The position numbers and the translations under genes were made by a program. Below are positions 1-11,513 of a stretch of DNA of 64,000 nt, piece by piece. Below the pieces are notes generated by a model. The model saw nothing but the letters and a program-made list of their open reading frames with translations, was not told the origin of the DNA and did no database searches. The DNA comes from Zerene cesonia (Eukaryota; Arthropoda; Insecta; Lepidoptera; Pieridae). Position 1 is the stretch's first letter. Every line of letters begins with the position of its first letter. The stretch lies in the NCBI RefSeq assembly GCF_012273895.1, contig NC_052124.1, positions 248,001 to 312,000 on the forward strand, in the 5' to 3' direction.

Positions 1-83
1 GCTTTAAGATTAACTACTACGATGATACGATACCTTATATCCGATGGCCTTAAAATATTGTACGATAATGATTTTTTATAGAC

Positions 84-330
84 TAGCTTTCCGCCCATGG
101 CTTTGCTCGCGTGGTATATAAAAATTGGTATTCGTGTATTTTCTTTGAGGCATTATGACTTATTTATGATTTAAGATGCGAAAATCTCGTCATATTTTCT
201 AGCATAAAACCTATTTAGATATATCTATAATACCCTTCCAATGCCACTTTACTCACATTTACATGACATATTCATGAATTTAATTTATCCCCCGGCTTCA
301 TCTTTTTACTTACAACTATTTCTATAATGG
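84..330 (-). mobile_element. Degenerate short nonautonomous repeat
   Basis: Begins ACTAGCTTTCCGCCCATGGCTT followed by GCTCGCGTGGTAT, the reverse of the lepidopteran repeat tail that ends ...AGCTAGT. The right boundary is uncertain. Confidence 0.45.
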
Positions 331-2259
331 AGTCTATAAAATATCCATTTTTTGTAGCACTACTCATAACTCTTTTAAAAAATGTTTATGCCTAAGGAAG
401 GGTTTGGTTATTGTTTTATTATTTAAAACTTAGTAGTATATATAAAACCGATAAAGCAATGAATTTGGTTCAAGATTTTAAATTGTTTAAGAATCAACAA
501 AAAAGCTCTTATGCCACGATAGATGTTAAATTTATTTTTTTTTATTTTCTAATACTCGTATCCGATAGGTACCTTATATTCTTTTTATTAAAAACCAAAA
601 ACTGTTCAGAACGCTACAAAAAAAAAAAAAAACAGATTTCTGGTAGTACTGATTTGAATTCAATTAGTTTTATCATTGCTATCCACGATTAGGGCACTTA
701 ATGCTTCGACATATGTAGCACATTCACTAATTAAGGTTATACTCACATTCATTTCTGATGTACACTTGTTCTGTTCACTTATTATACAACACTATGCACT
801 CACTGGTAGGTCAGATCATCCTTTCTAATCATACATCCATGTTAACGACACAACACATTAGTTGCAGACATTGATATCGAAAGTTCATAAGAGCACGCTC
901 TGTTTTCAAATCCCACGTTTTTATCCGATGCTCGTTGAACCTACGACAATGTTAATAATTAAAATCAAATTAAAATATTCTCCGTTTGTAGTCACTTTTA
1001 CAAGCTGTTTTTATATATATGAGACTAGTTTGTTAGAATGATTGTAGTGAAAAAATACGATAAGATACTGGATTATCAAATGCAATTTTATATTATTAAG
1101 AGAAGCCATTCAACAGAATGTTGGGAAAAACTTATGCAATTAAAACAAACGTACATTTATATCATTACTAACCTAAACTTTAAATTATAATGAACAAATT
1201 ATATAATGTCTGCACCGTAAAATGAATTGACTATTACGTTGGCAGTTTAGGTTTTTAATTTTTGAGAAGCGATTAGGGCCAATTTGTTGGGCGACCGCAA
1301 TAATGCTTTTACCGGAACCGATCCTAGAATTTTGTTATAATATATCCTGGTTATATAACTGTTTGGTTCAAGTTACGTTAGATTAGGTAAGGTTCGGTTA
1401 CAGCATTGTGTAGTTACAATGGACAAACGTGATACGATCTTCGAAATTGCATTTGAACATGCCTGAAAGCAATAATGAATTTGTTATCGTTAGTTCTATA
1501 TACTATACAAATATATTAAATTTTAACACACTTTCCATTTTGAACATGTATGCATTGAAACTTTTTATGATTCGCGTAAGCTTTATTACACTTGAGAGAT
1601 CGTTATATTTACTTTTATGCAAATTTTATGAATATAATTTATTTATATAAAAACGATTGTTAATACGTTCGATCACTATAAAGAGGCATTTTTTCATAAA
1701 CTTTTATAAAGTATAAGAGAAATTTAAATTCAAAGAACACTTTTTGATCTAGAACTAAACAATCATTTGTAGAGTAGTTTAATTAAAAATAACCAGTAAC
1801 ATAGATGCTACTAACACAAACACGTAGACGTCTCTTTGCCGATGGCTACGCGCGGCGTCGCGGTGTTCGCGTGGTGTACTGCCGCCGCACCGGGCTTCGC
1901 CCCGCTATCGAAGGCTGCGTAATACATTACGCTTATGAGAACCTGGGCTTATTTGGACGCGAACCTGACGCTCGACACGGCTGTTGCAAGCTGTGACGTC
2001 ATTGTTCCATTTTGAATTCGAATTTCGATAAAGTAAACTTGAGAGTTGTCTATGGTTTTTTTGTTTTTGGCTAGACAAATATTTGAGGGTGTGTCTTTAG
2101 TTATGAAAAGTTCTTATATAGTTATGCAAGTAAATGAATGAGATAAGTTTGTGTCATAATGTTGAGAAACTTGTAGCCATAGTTAGTCTCTGTGCTTTCC
2201 ATATTTTCAGAACACACCAAACTGATTTTTGAAGTGAAACTTCTTTAGAATCGTTGTGA
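331..2259. other. Intergenic DNA with a GC-rich block
   Basis: AT-rich with homopolymer runs (A15 near 618-632). The exception is about 1830-2000, a CpG/GC-rich block holding a 63-codon open frame (1805-1996) that matches nothing I recognise. No gene can be supported. Confidence 0.6.
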
Positions 2260-3259
2260 NNNNNNNNNNNNNNNNNNNNNNNNNNNNNNNNNNNNNNNNN
2301 NNNNNNNNNNNNNNNNNNNNNNNNNNNNNNNNNNNNNNNNNNNNNNNNNNNNNNNNNNNNNNNNNNNNNNNNNNNNNNNNNNNNNNNNNNNNNNNNNNNN
2401 NNNNNNNNNNNNNNNNNNNNNNNNNNNNNNNNNNNNNNNNNNNNNNNNNNNNNNNNNNNNNNNNNNNNNNNNNNNNNNNNNNNNNNNNNNNNNNNNNNNN
2501 NNNNNNNNNNNNNNNNNNNNNNNNNNNNNNNNNNNNNNNNNNNNNNNNNNNNNNNNNNNNNNNNNNNNNNNNNNNNNNNNNNNNNNNNNNNNNNNNNNNN
2601 NNNNNNNNNNNNNNNNNNNNNNNNNNNNNNNNNNNNNNNNNNNNNNNNNNNNNNNNNNNNNNNNNNNNNNNNNNNNNNNNNNNNNNNNNNNNNNNNNNNN
2701 NNNNNNNNNNNNNNNNNNNNNNNNNNNNNNNNNNNNNNNNNNNNNNNNNNNNNNNNNNNNNNNNNNNNNNNNNNNNNNNNNNNNNNNNNNNNNNNNNNNN
2801 NNNNNNNNNNNNNNNNNNNNNNNNNNNNNNNNNNNNNNNNNNNNNNNNNNNNNNNNNNNNNNNNNNNNNNNNNNNNNNNNNNNNNNNNNNNNNNNNNNNN
2901 NNNNNNNNNNNNNNNNNNNNNNNNNNNNNNNNNNNNNNNNNNNNNNNNNNNNNNNNNNNNNNNNNNNNNNNNNNNNNNNNNNNNNNNNNNNNNNNNNNNN
3001 NNNNNNNNNNNNNNNNNNNNNNNNNNNNNNNNNNNNNNNNNNNNNNNNNNNNNNNNNNNNNNNNNNNNNNNNNNNNNNNNNNNNNNNNNNNNNNNNNNNN
3101 NNNNNNNNNNNNNNNNNNNNNNNNNNNNNNNNNNNNNNNNNNNNNNNNNNNNNNNNNNNNNNNNNNNNNNNNNNNNNNNNNNNNNNNNNNNNNNNNNNNN
3201 NNNNNNNNNNNNNNNNNNNNNNNNNNNNNNNNNNNNNNNNNNNNNNNNNNNNNNNNNNN
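2260..3259. other. Assembly gap of 1000 N
   Basis: Exactly 1000 N, a placeholder length. The left flank (GAAGTGAAACTTC, 2230-2242) and right flank (GAAGTTTCACTTC, 3286-3298) are a 13-base inverted repeat, so the gap may hide a palindromic or terminal-inverted-repeat element. Confidence 0.99.
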
Positions 3260-6200
3260 TTTATTCATTCTTTTGTCGATTTACTGAAGTTTCACTTCTA
3301 TCATGTGTGAATCGCACACACACCTTTTTTTTTGTAGAAAAATACTTGGCCATTTACAGTATCGATTAACTTTAGGGAAAGATTCTATAAACACCTAATC
3401 GAATAACCGTTGTACAATATATATATATAAAAATAAAAAATAAAATTGAGTCTAAATTTCACGCGAAGAATTAATTGCAAAACGTTCTAGACATTAATTT
3501 AGATTATTCCAATTATGTCATCGAGAGGCTCTATAATAACACTCAATTTCCATATTTAACATGCAAATAGCTCATATGTTGGTATGTTATAATATACGTA
3601 ATTTCTGATTGCTTCACAGTAAATACAGATAAATTGTCTTCTATCCGTGGATTGTGAAAGATGACTCGACCGGTTAATATTATAGCATCTTTGCTAAATA
3701 ATAAAAAATCAGCTTCAAACAAATTTCTTTCGTTAGCGCACGTATAAAGGCCAATTAAGGTTGAATTTGCAAATGAAGCTTTATGGTATTTATACAATTA
3801 CCTAGTGTTTTCTTTACGGAAATATCGAGATTAAAAGTACAGCTAATTAGCTGGTTCCGGACCATAACATTATAATTAATACGCTAGCTGAATTGTGGCA
3901 AAGTTTTAGTGTTTCTTAAATGATCTTCATCGATAATAATTAATCGATACAAACGCAAACAGCGATGTAACTGGTTGTTGTTAAACAAACAACTCGTAAC
4001 TTAGACCGAGCCCAGACTTTTACTCAGTTATTTGAATCGCGCGAACATTTAATATTTGTAACGGTTGTAACAAGGAAACAGCTTCGTTTTCATCCAGAAA
4101 TCGAAAGTGCGACGACGTAATGGGAACGATTACGTCACTCTGCACATGTATATAATATATATTAGTATATAGTACAGTCTATATACAGCTTTCACGCACA
4201 TCTCTTTATGAATCGGGTGTTTTATTCAGCTTTGATTATCTTATATAGGTGTCTGTATCCGTAAGTGTAATGATGTTGCTTAATGATAGCGTTCTGTGAG
4301 TGTGGTTAGGTTTTTTGAAGCTATTGTGTTGGTCAATGCACTTCTATTTGTTTTATTGGTAGGTACGGTTCAGATGGTTTTAAACAGATATAGAGAAGAA
4401 AAAGAAAAAGCTATACGGTAAATTGTGATTTGAAATTAAATTTGGAATGTCTTTGCTATTGGATTTGTTTTTATTACTTTATTGTACTTTAAGGCTTCTA
4501 GTTAGTGATGAAATATTATTATTTTGCCAGTGATTAGGTATTTAAAAATTTGTTTCGTTTGAAATTGAATTGGCTGTTTCAAGCATTCTCCCCTATATGA
4601 ATCTATTGTTTATTTTCACGACAAAACAATAACGCGATAGAGATTCAGTGTCACAATTACCGTCTTGATGTCTTATTAATGTGTGTCTGTGTGCTATTAT
4701 TTAACAATGAATAGGATAGATACTTGAACACTGCGTACCCTTCACTTTAGAAAATTATTAAGTGACAATCATCGTTCTTTTTATATATTCACCGGTTACG
4801 TAAAAACTGTTATTTCTTGCTATAATTGTTATAAGAAAATGCTTTAAATTCTAAGAAACGGAATCCGTTGTTTGGCTTGCTATGCTCTTGAGTTATAAAA
4901 ATATAAAATAAACAACAGCTAACATATATATTTTTATGATTCCTTTGCCTTGGATTGGATTTAAAATAATTTTAAATTTTATTTTTGCTTCACCTTTATA
5001 ATTGTGGAAAATCAGCTACAAAAATCCTTCGATATTGCACGTATAAAGGCCAATTTAGGTTGCATTTGCATATAAAACTATCCGTTTATTTATAGTCCAG
5101 TATGTACAGAGTATGCCTTTGTATATAGTTTTATATATTTCCCAATGTATTAAGCACCTTATCTTATATTGGCAGAATTCGTTAAGAAAAAATTAATAAT
5201 AAACGTATGATGCTTATGGTTAGGATAGTAACCATGGTCCCCGGTGGTTGATTTAGTTTGTTTAGTGTAACATAATTATCGAAGTGATAATTATTGCATA
5301 CGTCCAGTTGTTTCTAGTAAGCACGATTTTGCGTAAAATATCGGTCTTATATAATGGGCGGCGTACGTGAGCGCCCGCGCATTGTTGGCCCCGATGTGAA
5401 ACTATTGTAGGGCTGCTGCGATTTATTTTAAGGTTTGCGAACATTTGAAAACGTACAATTGTTATGCAAATTTAAAAATGTAAGAAAGAACCATTTAGGT
5501 TTTTTATGTGGTTTTTGGGAGTGTGTTTGTGTACCGAAGTTTTATTAAATATTGAAAACTGTGATAAAGATAAATTAAATCTTTATTATCTTTATTCATT
5601 GAATGCTAAAGTTTCTCGCATACACATATACTTATTATTCAATAAATTGCAAAAAATAATTTAATAAAAGCGATTAGTTCGTGTGGATATTGATTATCCT
5701 CTTATTATAAAAAATCTTAAATAGAAATAAGGATAAAGTCATAATTTTATACAAATAAAAATATTATAATAAAATAAGGTATTATATATAGCTGGCAGCC
5801 CTAGCGCTCACTGACCAGTGACCACGCAACTTTACAGGTTGGTATTACCAATGCGCCCCATACCATGGGGCTGAGTCGAATATGATATGCCACTAGGTCA
5901 GTATACGACCCATTATTTGTTTAGTCTTATGCAATACATATGTAGCACGCGTGTTTCTTAAGTGTGTAATTAAATTGTTCAGAGATGTTCCGTTGTTGTT
6001 GCTTTTAATTTGAGTACAGGTAGTTCTATTAGTTGTGGTTATAATAATAAGCTTCGAGTGGGTTTGTATGTTTGGAAGAGAAGTGGAATTCACGTTACGA
6101 GCTGTGATTTTATGTACGTTATCTATCTAAGTAATTGATTTCTTACTTGAGAAATAAATTGTAAACGAAAAAGAAGGGATCAGGATACAAAAACATTTCG

Positions 6201-7667
6201 ACTTATGAAATTCATTTAAAGGAATCGTAAACGTAATAGCACCTATACCTCCCCTATTAAATAATAGGGGAGGTATAGGTGCTGAATAATATTCCTTTTT
6301 AGAACTAATATTCTTTTTTAAAAGAACATAGAGAATTAGTTAGTGTCCTCTACTAATAGAGAAACTGTAATGGTGCGAAAGTTTCAGTGAATGATAAATA
6401 CGCAAACATCCATCTTTCGTTATTTTGTATGAAATTACATAACGTAATGTAAACTTGTCATTTTATACTGGTTCATCTAATAAATATTGCGTTTGCAATT
6501 GTATAATATAGAACGAGGAAGCGCATAGCTGGCTGCATCTCGAACCCGTTGGTTGCGTGCTATCACAGTGGGTAATTACAAATTAATACATTTATACATA
6601 TAATTTGGTTTGGTTTTCGACTGTTATTTATAGGAGGAAAGTAAACTGCATTTGTACTGTTATGTTTGTATGATTCGTTCCGTCGTTGTACATTTATTGT
6701 AAGTTTATTATTTGACTGATAGAATGTGGATGCGTATACATATTATGTATACATATTAATATATAGATTATTAGTATTTTCCGGGCCTAGGATATTTTAT
6801 TGAATCGTATGTAGGTATTATTGGCGTCCCATGTTGGATTTATATTTTATAATAGAACAGAAGAAGAAAGAAAATGAATCTTAGAATGTATCATGGTTCA
6901 TGGGGTAGCCAGAAATGCATTTACCTAGAAGCTAATGTGGAATAGAGAATAACACATACCTATTACATATGTGCCCCTCAAATTAAATTGTTTCGCCGGC
7001 ATAAAATATACAACAAAAAATCACGAATCAATCATCAAGACAGGCACAGGAACATACAGAATCACACATACATGTACTAGGAACATATAGAGTGTAGGCT
7101 CCTAGTTCGTCCCAAATCATTTTTACCCCAAGGCTTAAGGAAACCAGACATATTACATGTTCGTTGATATTTTCATATTCATATACTTATTTTAAATGGT
7201 CTGCTAGATATTTTCTATTCTTTGCTTGTTGTGCCATAAGAACCAACAGAGATCAATTCGTTTCTGCTACGGTTGCTAAAATTAGTTTTAACCCCGAAGG
7301 CCTAGTCGTTTTTTTAACCTTGTAATCTAAATTATCTAAATCAGATTCGCTTCAAATGTACTTGAAGTAATTATTACTTTAATTAAGCTAAAACGTAATG
7401 ATTTTTCAGTCATAAGTTTGTGTATTCGTATAATAATACATGTATGAACTAATGAACTGACTTGAAAACTTGCTGTGTACCTAACAAAGATTCAGAATAA
7501 TAAACAATTAGCCAAATTTGAACTTTGTGTGACTGTGTTATATTGGTTTATTTATTTTTGTACTGTATATTATATAACTGCAATTATTATATTTTTCCCC
7601 AGATTATATAATTATTTAGAAACAGCTAATAAAAATCTATGTATAAATACAATTATTTTTATTTTGA
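3260..7667. other. Intergenic DNA, no gene seen
   Basis: AT-rich. Contains a diverged duplicate (3706-3790 and 5010-5090, both with GCACGTATAAAGGCCAATT), a GC-rich spot at 5340-5420 with TATATAAG on the minus strand just below it, and a perfect hairpin at 6238-6283. Short open frames (for example 5262-5444 and 5893-6093, minus) show no recognisable product. Confidence 0.6.
6238..6283. repeat. Perfect foldback hairpin, 22-bp arms
   Basis: AGCACCTATACCTCCCCTATT leads a 22-base arm that pairs perfectly with its reverse complement across a 2-base spacer (46 bases in all). Flanking AAAGGAAT (6218-6225) and ATTCCTTT (6291-6298) can extend the foldback imperfectly. Confidence 0.95.
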
Positions 7668-7799
7668 CGCCATCTAGTGCTTAATTTTATTACTGACTTA
7701 TCTTTTGAATTTGGTAGTTGCGAGAGTTCTTCAATCGCACCCTAGGTGGCGTTTTGTAGAACTGATTATGTAAGTTCTTTTAGGCTTCGTTAGATGGCG
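7668..7799. mobile_element. MITE-like element with CGCCATCT ends, copy 1
   Basis: Starts CGCCATCTAG and ends AGATGGCG, terminal inverted repeats around an AT-rich 132-base body with no coding capacity. Same ends as the elements at 21867-21967 and 37448-37558. Confidence 0.5.
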
Positions 7800-7923
7800 T
7801 ATTCGCAATAAGCCTAATAGTTTGAAGATAAATCAAAGATTGAAACAAAGTGATGTCTATACGAATATTATAAAGCTGAAGAGTTTGTTTTATAAGAGTA
7901 AATACTCGGCCGATTTTATAAAC

Positions 7924-8104
7924 TACTAGCTGCACCCGGCAAACGCTGTTCTGCCTTACTCTGATCATTTAGAGGTATGAAAAATAGATGTTAGCCGATT
8001 CTCAAACATACCCGATACGCACACAAAATTTCTTAAGAATCGGTCAAGCCGTTTCGGAGGAGTATGGCAACGAAAACTGTGACACGAGAATTTTATATAT
8101 TAGA
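7924..8104 (-). mobile_element. S2 short repeat (reverse copy)
   Basis: Reverse copy of the S2 family: head TATATAAAATTCTCGTGTCAC, middle TCCGAAACGGCTTGACCGATT, tail CAGCGTTTGCCGGGTGCAGC. Noncoding; other S2 copies at 16991 and 50031. Confidence 0.75.
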
Positions 8105-8374
8105 TTTTACAGTTTGATATGCACGTGAGTCCTAAGGGATACAGGCAGAATATTAATATACTACGAGCGAAGACAAGGCGGACCGCTTATTTGTAAAGTC
8201 TAAGCTTCAAGTATTTTATTTAGTCAATATGTATAAGATATACAAAGAGAAAGTTCTTTGATCATTTATTTACATTACATAGATTTGGAAATGTTAAATG
8301 AATAGAGATCATATATATATTCTGAAATTTATTATATTTGCTGGGAATTGAAAACCAATGATTTCTTTATATTT

Positions 8375-8380
8375 TTTATT
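8375..8380 (-). terminator. Poly(A) signal candidate for GMC A
   Basis: AATAAA on the minus strand, 131 bases past the TGA of gene A; the first such hexamer downstream. Further AATAAA copies follow near 8262-8275 and 8216. Confidence 0.4.
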
Positions 8381-8511
8381 AAAACAAATCGAGTATATAA
8401 TTATGTACATACTTAAAAATAATTGTTTTATAATAAACAACTTAAAGTACTTTGTGACATAAATACTTAATAGTTCATGACTAACTTTGAATTTTGTTTC
8501 ACTTAACACTG

Positions 8512-10876
8512 TCATAACACGAGCCAGTCCTCTTTGATGATATCGGATGCTTTTTCAGCGATCATAATCACCGGAGCGTTCGGATTCCCACTGATTATAG
8601 TGGGCATTATACTTGCGTCCACCACTCTCAAATTGGCGACACCGTGAACGCGAAGTCTTGCGTCGACGACTGCGTTTTGGTCATATTTAGGCCCCATTTT
8701 ACACGTACCAGTCGGATGGTATATGGTGAATGTAAAATGTTTTAAACTGCACTCCCAATATTCATCGCTGAATAGAGGGTGGTGCTGGCATCCAGGCAAA
8801 GGTATCGTATGCGGTCGCGAGCCGTATCTCTGGAATGCTGTCGTATTCGATAAAGCGAAAGCTATCTTTATACCTTCAGTTAGAACTTGTATGTCTTCTT
8901 TGTATGCGAAGTAGTTTGGCTCTATTGATGGGGGTTGGAACGGGTTGCGGCTTTTTAACTTAACCCATCCAGAGCTCTTAGGCCGTAACAGTAGCGGCAG
9001 GATCGTCCACGTTTCGGCGCTTTCTATTGGTTTATATACCGTGTTGTACACTCTATCGCGTAAGTTAAGAATCTTTCTTATTTGTTCTCCACCATCAGAG
9101 TTTACTGAACTCGGGGCGAAATGAAACTGTATGTCTGGCCAATTACCCGATGGAGGTGCGTATTTCGTGTTAACAAATGCCAAACCTTCAACACCTTGTG
9201 TGGTCATCGGTCCTTTTTCGTATAAAATGTAGTTCATTGCGACAGAGAAAGATTGGAATCTGTCCTTTTTGAACGTGACAGGTTTGTTTACTACGAACGT
9301 TAAGCCACCCAATCCTACGTGATCTTGTAGATTGTGACCGACTTTGAGGTTAGCGACCAGCGGAATGCCGTGCTCTCTTAGGTGTTCCGCTGGACCAATT
9401 CCACTTAACATAAGCAGTTGTGGACTAGCAAGCGCACCAGCTGACATAATAACTTCTCGCTTTATCCTTACCTTATGACGCTCTCCATTTCGATAAAATT
9501 CTACGCCGTACGCTTGTTTCTTAACTGGGTTTATAAGGATTTTGGTAACCTGGGAACCCAAAGCGACATGTAGGTTGCTTCTATGACGAACAGGTCTAAT
9601 AAAAGCCTTAGCCGTACTGCATCTACTCCCACGACGCATAGTTGCCTGGGTCAACATAAAACCTGTTTGTTTTGCGCCGTTAATATCGCGAAATTCGTAA
9701 CCCAGTTCCATGCCACCTTTTAAAAATGTTATTGATAACGGTGTCCGCCAAGGAGCTTCTTGTACAGTTAGATATCCGCCCGTGCTGTGATACGGGTTGT
9801 TAGATAGGTATGGATTACGATTATCCTCCGATTTCAAAAAGTATGGTAAAACTTGATCGTACGACCAACCAGGATTTCCAAGAGCCTCCCAAAGATCGTA
9901 GTCATTTCTATTGCCTCTAACATATACCATAGCGTTAAGGACACTACACCCACCGAGGACTTTCCCTCGCGGCCAATTGCAGCGGTCTCCGTTCATGGCT
10001 AGGCAGTATGAGCGGTTGTGTGACGGCGTCGTTTGGAATTTCCAGTCCATCTCTGATAGCTGTGTATAACCAGCCAGGGCTGGTATGTCGGAGATTTCGT
10101 TCTCATCTTGTCCAGCTTCTAGGAGCAACACTGTCCAGTTTCCTACTTCGGAGAGCCGCGACGCGACCACCGCACCCGCTGAACCCCCGCCTACTATTAC
10201 GAAATCGTAGATTGGTAATATCTGAAAATATAATAATATCCGTTTATTTTTCAAATAAATAATATATACGATAATGATAGAATGATAGTCTAACTTAAAT
10301 CGTGAATTTGTTATAAAATAACATTTATGTAAGAATTTCTAACATTTACATTTTGCATAACATTATGTAAGTCTTGATTGTTTTGTTTGTTGGGTGGTTT
10401 ACCCATTAGTTATAAGTTCCGCGCGTATAAAAGTAAAGTAATAATTGAACAACAATCCAAATCCTTACTTATGTTATATCGTTGCTAATGTATAGTAACT
10501 ATTTGATCGATTTTTCTTACATATCAACGTTTCTGTACGGATTGAAATCAAGGTATAATTTTGAGTGTTTGGAGGCATGAGAGTGACAATGTCGTATTTT
10601 ACTAACGGGTAACATCTAATTGCTATGGAAATCTCTTTTTATCGGGGGAAGCCTCGGGCAAATATCTAGTATCATATCGACTTATTAATTGAAAATAACG
10701 TATTTAATGTATATATGTTAGCATGTTACACTTACAGTATTGACATCTGTGATGTAAGATTCCGGATCGAATTGCTGATATCTGAAATACGTAATCCCGA
10801 GAGCCAGGAGTGGTATCAGACCCAGTACTGTGATAGGTGATGGTGCTAAACTCGCCAGCGCTCCGGCAGCCTCCAT
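8512..10876 (-). CDS. GMC oxidoreductase A (FAD-dependent, glucose dehydrogenase-like)
   Basis: Two coding exons: 10876-10736 (47 codons, ATG in a strong AAACATGG context, donor GTAAGT) and 10221-8512 (acceptor TTTTCAG, stop TGA), phase 0, 616 residues, the usual size for the family. Exon 1 gives a hydrophobic N-terminus (about residues 16-33), likely a signal peptide or anchor. The FAD dinucleotide motif GGGSAG is at 58-63. The first GMC signature reads GKVLGGCSVLNAM, with Cys where the neighbours have Ser; the second, GALASPQLLMLSGIG, is canonical. The active-site His is about 549 (YHPTGTCKMG) and the partner Asn about 595 (GNPNAP). The family oxidises alcohols or sugars with FAD; the substrate here is unknown. 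Nearly the whole enzyme is in one 1.7-kb exon, unlike B, C and E. It is 27 kb from the nearest paralogue. An unrelated coding exon ends 64 bases upstream. Confidence 0.95.
10222..10735 (-). other. Intron 1 of GMC A
   Basis: 514 bases between GTAAGT and TTTTCAG. AT-rich; no repeat or small RNA recognised. Confidence 0.85.
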
Positions 10877-10940
10877 GTTTATCTTCCCAATACATTTACT
10901 ACCCTAAAACTATTTACAACTTAACCTACTAGTCTTGTTT

Positions 10941-11513
10941 TTATGCCCAATTATCTATCTTTTTCCTCTGCTCTTCTGCAGATATAATCTTAGGCGTATA
11001 ATTCCTTATGCCAGCCTTCTTCGGAGCCGGATCAGCTTTCAATGTAGCCTTTTCAGTATCACTCAAATAACTCTTAATACGGGCACTCTTAATTTTTTCA
11101 GTGTCGGTGAATAACTGAAGTTTGTATCGTTTGTCTTTCGGTATCTTTACCGGTTTGTAAAGTTCTTTGTTGACTTCTCTGTAATTATCGTTTTTGTACA
11201 ATTGAACACAATAGTAATCACTCTTAGATGATCGATCTGAGCGTCTCTCGTAAGCGCTAGAACCGCTTCGGTATCCGCTACTTTCTGTAGAGGAATTGTC
11301 ACTTCTAAAACTATCGGTGCTCCTTCGTGATTTGTGTGTGTAATCTTTCCTTTCGTAATCGCAAGATCGCAAATCTATGGATGATGCTCTCTGTCTGTCG
11401 TGGTACTTGTCGCGGTAGTGCCTCAGTGGTGCGACAGTGGCGTGCTCAGCAAGCGACTGCTCTTGACCCATGATGGAGGCAGCGAGGGGCTGGCCCACAA
11501 AGTAGTGCGGTGT
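10941..11513 (-). CDS. Terminal coding exon of an unrecognised gene
   Basis: An open frame of 190 residues plus a TAA stop follows a good splice acceptor (pyrimidine-rich TTTCCTTTACTTTCCAG, exon starting at 11513). No suitable start codon opens the exon and the frame is open to the acceptor, so it is best read as the last exon of a multi-exon gene whose earlier exons were not found. The sequence is low-complexity and probably disordered: a Ser/Arg/Tyr-rich stretch (STESSGYRSGSSAYERRS) then a Lys-rich C-terminus ending KKIDNWA. I recognise no domain; it is not GMC and not visibly flotillin. Base composition is more GC-rich and codon-like than the surroundings. The stop is only 64 bases from the ATG of GMC gene A on the same strand, so its 3' UTR must overlap gene A or the two may share a transcript. 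An alternative is a short gene starting at the internal Met at 11473. Confidence 0.55.
   Translation of the reverse strand, partial: TPHYFVGQPLAASIMGQEQSLAEHATVAPLRHYRDKYHDRQRASSIDLRSCDYERKDYTHKSRRSTDSFRSDNSSTESSGYRSGSSAYERRSDRSSKSDYYCVQLYKNDNYREVNKELYKPVKIPKDKRYKLQLFTDTEKIKSARIKSYLSDTEKATLKADPAPKKAGIRNYTPKIISAEEQRKKIDNWA

Noticed and set aside
2207..3287. Long open frames on both strands across 2207-3287
   Set aside because: They consist almost entirely of N and carry no information; the same holds at 14493-15620 and 34087-35130.
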